A DNA stretch of 9,394 nucleotides from Thermoflexales bacterium (GTDB lineage Bacteria > Chloroflexota > Anaerolineae > B4-G1 > SLSP01). Numbering within the stretch: position 1 is the stretch's first letter; each line of letters begins with the position of its first letter. A model generated the notes under the pieces. The model ran no database searches. It saw only the letters and a list, made by a program, of their open reading frames with translations, and was not told the origin of the DNA. The translations under genes and the position numbers were made by a program. This document shows, piece after piece, positions 6,985 through 9,394 of this stretch. The DNA is taken from positions 1 to 9,394 of the forward strand of contig WFQZ01000348.1 of assembly GCA_015486785.1 (NCBI GenBank), read 5' to 3'.

Positions 6985-8693
6985 TATTTTTCCTCCAGGC
7001 CCAGCCCCACACGCGCGAGGTTGAGCAGTTTGAATGGGATTTTGCGGCGCGAAGCCACGTCCAGCTCGCTTTTATCGCAGACGGTGGAGGTGTTGGCCGC
7101 GTCAATCTGCGGTTTGAGTGCCCGCAGCGCGGATTCCAATGCCGCACCGTCCAGCCGCGCCATCAGTTGGTCAATCTGTGCCATCAACGCCCGCGCCTGG
7201 CCGATGCGGGCTTCCGTTTCGGCGGCCTTGGCCGCGCCGATCAAGCCGAACTCCCGCTTGAGGCGGTTGAGTCGGAAACCGGCCTCGTAAGTCACCTGGG
7301 CCAGCGTGTCGCGGGACATCCATTTGGTTTCGTAGGAAAGGATGTGCTTCCACGTGGGACGCAGCAGCAATTGCCGATGGTCTTCCAAGGTGTGCGCGAA
7401 CCGCCGATAGCCGTAACGATCCGGGTGCTCATACGCCAGGCTGGCGGGATCAAGGAACGGCGCGAGCGGCGAGGTGAAGGGGATGAGGCGCGGATCGTCA
7501 AACTGTTGCAGCAGCCCCCGGCAGTAATCCACCGTTTCCAAGGCGGATTCCGCCGTCTGCTGAGGCATGCCGATCATAAAGAAGAGGTCAAACCGCTGCG
7601 CTCCGGCATCCAGGCAAGCGGCGATGGTGCGTTCAATGTCCCCGGCGCGGTAAGCCTTGCCGGAGGCGCGTTGCACGCGCGGGTCGTGCGATTCGGGGGA
7701 AAATTCCACCAGGAAGTTGGGCAGGGCGGCGGCGAGCTTTTCCATATAGGCGTGATCCACCGGCTGGAAGAACTCCACGATCACCGCGCCGTCGAATCCC
7801 TGCACCGCGCGGAAGAAGCGATCCGCGTAATCCATCCCCGCCTGGCGCAAGTCACCGAGGATGAAGACCGGCGCGTGGCTGAGTTTGCCCATCGCCCGCA
7901 CGTCGGCGGCCAGCTTTTCCGGCGAACGGAAGGCGGGTCTGGTGCGGTTGGTGACGCGCCGCCCGGCGAACGCCGATCCGCCGCAGATGGCGCAATTGCG
8001 GCTACAGCCGCGCACCGTCAGCGCGGCCATAATCGGGTACTCCATCCAGTGCTCAAAGGGCACGTAGTTGAGCAAGTCCAGGTCGCGCACCACGGAGCGC
8101 ACCACCGGATGAAAATTCATCGTCAGGTGATCGAGGCTCTGCGGCACATACGTTTGCGGGTTGACGTGGATTTCCCCGTGCCGATCCTTCCAAGTGAGGT
8201 TGGGCACTTCGCGCGGCTCGGTCCCGGCCACGATGTGCTCCAGCAGCCACTGCAAAGGGTGTTCGGTGGAATCGCCGCGCACCACATAATCCACGTAGGG
8301 CCGGCGGATCAACTCCTGGTGGAAGTAGCTGGCGGAGTAGCCGCCGAAGATCACCGGCGTTTGCGGGTGCGCTTGCTTGAGCCGTTGGGCCACGGCCAAC
8401 GAGCCGTGCGCGTGCGGCAGCCAGTGCAAGTCAATGCCGAAGGCCCGCGCCGAGGCGCGTTTGATGGCGCGATCCGGCGAGAATCGCGCCGAGCGCACCA
8501 TCCGCGCGGCGAGGTTCATGATCCGCACTTTGAACCCCGCTTGTTGCAGATGCGCCATCAGCGTGGAAAATCCCAGGGGATACATATCAAAAACGGGCGT
8601 CGAGGGCACCAGGTCGGAGATCGGCCCCCACAAGGTGGCCCGTTCCCGGAAATCGTACACGCTCGGCGCGTGGAGGAAAATGAAATCGTACAT
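6984..8693 (-). CDS. B12-binding-domain radical SAM protein
   Basis: The product is 569 residues from the chosen start. Residues about 1-165 form a Rossmann-like cobalamin-binding-type domain, with FGIDLHWLPHAHG (85-97), VIFGGYSASYF (114-124) and VVRGDSTEHP (137-146). The radical SAM core follows, with the [4Fe-4S] motif CSRNCAIC (C230, C234, C237) followed by GGS. From memory, the pattern GPISDLVPSTPVFDMYP (23-39) and RGC...CGGS resembles the Ta0216-type B12/radical SAM family (TIGR04190), whose reaction is not known. The C-terminal quarter (about 480-530) is Ala/Arg-rich and may form a coiled coil. The frame is open back to 8807, but I start at the ATG at 8693 because the domain begins there (MYDFIFLHAPS) and a -10 box lies just upstream. 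It is the first gene of a coupled pair with the HD protein. Confidence 0.88.
   Translation of the reverse strand: MYDFIFLHAPSVYDFRERATLWGPISDLVPSTPVFDMYPLGFSTLMAHLQQAGFKVRIMNLAARMVRSARFSPDRAIKRASARAFGIDLHWLPHAHGSLAVAQRLKQAHPQTPVIFGGYSASYFHQELIRRPYVDYVVRGDSTEHPLQWLLEHIVAGTEPREVPNLTWKDRHGEIHVNPQTYVPQSLDHLTMNFHPVVRSVVRDLDLLNYVPFEHWMEYPIMAALTVRGCSRNCAICGGSAFAGRRVTNRTRPAFRSPEKLAADVRAMGKLSHAPVFILGDLRQAGMDYADRFFRAVQGFDGAVIVEFFQPVDHAYMEKLAAALPNFLVEFSPESHDPRVQRASGKAYRAGDIERTIAACLDAGAQRFDLFFMIGMPQQTAESALETVDYCRGLLQQFDDPRLIPFTSPLAPFLDPASLAYEHPDRYGYRRFAHTLEDHRQLLLRPTWKHILSYETKWMSRDTLAQVTYEAGFRLNRLKREFGLIGAAKAAETEARIGQARALMAQIDQLMARLDGAALESALRALKPQIDAANTSTVCDKSELDVASRRKIPFKLLNLARVGLGLEEK
6991..6996 (-). 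promoter_or_regulatory. Ribosome binding site of the HD-domain gene inside the radical SAM gene
   Basis: The minus strand reads GGAGGA, close to the full anti-Shine-Dalgarno complement, six bases before the ATG of the HD gene. It lies within the last codons of the radical SAM gene and fixes the HD start in the TAATG overlap. Confidence 0.75.
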
Positions 8694-8698
8694 AGCGC

Positions 8699-8704
8699 AG
8701 TATA
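8699..8704 (-). promoter_or_regulatory. Probable -10 box of the radical SAM-HD unit, leaderless transcript likely
   Basis: The minus strand reads TATACT, then GCGCT, then the ATG at 8693. Initiation six to seven bases after a -10 box would fall on the start codon, and no good Shine-Dalgarno site precedes it. A TTGCCG hexamer (8724-8729) sits 19 bases upstream, a longer spacer than usual, so the -35 is uncertain. Confidence 0.4.
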
Positions 8705-8732
8705 CTACCGCCCTTCCGCCCATCGGCAAGCC

Positions 8733-8760
8733 TTGGAGGGCGCAGGTTCTGTGGTATAAG
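8733..8760 (+). promoter_or_regulatory. Possible promoter of the glycosyltransferase gene
   Basis: TTGGAG (8733-8738) and TATAAG (8755-8760) are 16 bases apart, giving a leader of about 30 bases before the GTG at 8798. The -35 matches consensus at only its first three bases. It overlaps the region where the divergent leftward promoter would lie. Confidence 0.4.
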
Positions 8761-8797
8761 CATCGGGCGCGTGTAGGCGCAGGCAGAGGAGGCAGAT

Positions 8798-9394
8798 GTG
8801 GAATCACCAGAAATCAACATCTCGGTTGTGTTGCCGGTGTACAACGAGGCCGGAAATTTGCGCTCGTTTATCCCGGAGTTGTCATCGGTGCTGCGCTCGC
8901 TGGGGCGGGCTTATGAGATCATCGCCGTGGATGACGGGAGTCAAGATGAAAGTGTCGCCGTGCTGCGCGAGCTGAAGGCCGAGGAGCCGAACTTGCGCAT
9001 CGTGCGCTTTCGGCGCAACTTTGGACAGACGGCGGCTTTTTCGGCGGGCTTTGATTTGTCCCGGGGGCTTTACGTGATCACGATGGATGCCGACGGGCAG
9101 AACGATCCCGCCGACATTCCGCAGATGCTCCAGGTGATGGAGGAGGGTGGGTACGACATCGTGAGCGGCTGGCGGAAGCAGCGCAAGGAGCCGTTCCTTT
9201 CGCGCCGTCTGCCTTCGGCGATTGCCAATCGTTTGATCGGCAAGGCGACCGGAGTGCAGTTGCACGATTACGGCTGCTCGCTCAAGATTTACCACCGCGA
9301 AGTGGCCAAACACGTGCAGTTGTACGGCGAGCTGCATCGCTTCATCCCCGCGCTGGCCTCCGAGATGGGGGTGCGCGTGGCCGAGGTGGCGGTC
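8798..9394 (+). CDS. Family 2 glycosyltransferase, dolichyl/polyprenyl-phosphate type (3' end outside window)
   Basis: The first 199 residues are present and the frame is open at the right edge. It has the GT-A fold signatures of family 2: SVVLPVYNEAGN (9-20), VDDGS (44-48) and the metal-binding DADG (97-100, DxD). It also has features of the DPM1/GtrB/ArnC-like subgroup: RRNFGQTAAFSAGFD (72-86), GWRKQRK (124-130), DYGCSLKIY (157-165) and YGELHRFIPALA (176-187). Such enzymes transfer a sugar from a nucleotide donor to a polyprenyl phosphate at the cytoplasmic face of the membrane, feeding cell-envelope or protein glycosylation. Donor and acceptor cannot be told. C-terminal membrane helices, if present, lie outside the window. 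The start is GTG, chosen because GAGGAGG (8786-8792) ends five bases upstream; the nearby ATG at 8796 is out of frame. Confidence 0.92.
   Translation, partial: MESPEINISVVLPVYNEAGNLRSFIPELSSVLRSLGRAYEIIAVDDGSQDESVAVLRELKAEEPNLRIVRFRRNFGQTAAFSAGFDLSRGLYVITMDADGQNDPADIPQMLQVMEEGGYDIVSGWRKQRKEPFLSRRLPSAIANRLIGKATGVQLHDYGCSLKIYHREVAKHVQLYGELHRFIPALASEMGVRVAEVAV

Noticed and set aside
6933..8759. A 608-codon open frame on the plus strand opposite the radical SAM gene
   Set aside because: Its translation is His/Arg/Gly-rich without any recognisable domain, while the opposite strand has clear B12-binding and radical SAM motifs. Long antisense frames are expected in GC-rich coding DNA.
8694..8807. 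An upstream extension of the radical SAM gene to an ATG at 8807
   Set aside because: The extra 38 residues do not resemble the family, would overlap the start of the divergent glycosyltransferase gene, and include the probable promoter.

Overview
The window looks like a bacterial chromosome fragment. Both ends cut through genes. Shine-Dalgarno sites are clear, sigma70-type -35/-10 boxes are visible, and one tRNA is present. From about 4.2 kb rightward the DNA is GC-rich, and the genes are ordinary housekeeping or metabolic ones: an MgtC/SapB membrane protein, FdhD, tRNA-Leu(CAA), a nitroreductase, an HD-domain protein, a B12-binding radical SAM protein and a dolichyl-phosphate-type glycosyltransferase. 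FdhD together with a B12-dependent radical SAM protein suggests an organism with anaerobic or facultative metabolism. The mix would suit a Chloroflexota-like genome, but the sequence alone does not settle the phylum.

Positions 1-3929 (minus strand) are one uninterrupted reading frame of at least 1309 codons whose 3' end lies beyond the left edge. It encodes a STAND-type P-loop NTPase with Walker A, Walker B and GxP motifs in the first 235 residues, then a probable winged helix and about 950 residues of helical-repeat (TPR/HEAT-like) sequence. Its base composition is clearly lower in GC than the rest of the window. Together with the protein class, which often works in anti-phage defence or signalling, this suggests an acquired accessory gene. 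It is the most interesting object here.

Positions 3930-4271 are a non-coding divergent promoter region: one set of signals fires left into the NTPase gene and one right into mgtC. mgtC and fdhD (4272-5489) run in tandem six bases apart. The stop codon of fdhD lies inside the -35 box of the tRNA-Leu promoter. The tRNA (5525-5607) is followed at once by an intrinsic terminator and then by the nitroreductase gene (5690-6193).

The nitroreductase meets the HD-domain gene (6178-6984, minus) tail to tail with a 16-base overlap. The HD gene overlaps the stop of the radical SAM gene (6984-8693, minus) in a TAATG junction with a strong internal Shine-Dalgarno site, so the two form a translationally coupled two-gene unit. 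That unit is transcribed divergently from the glycosyltransferase gene (8798 to the right edge, partial) across a 104-base spacer that seems to hold promoters for both directions.
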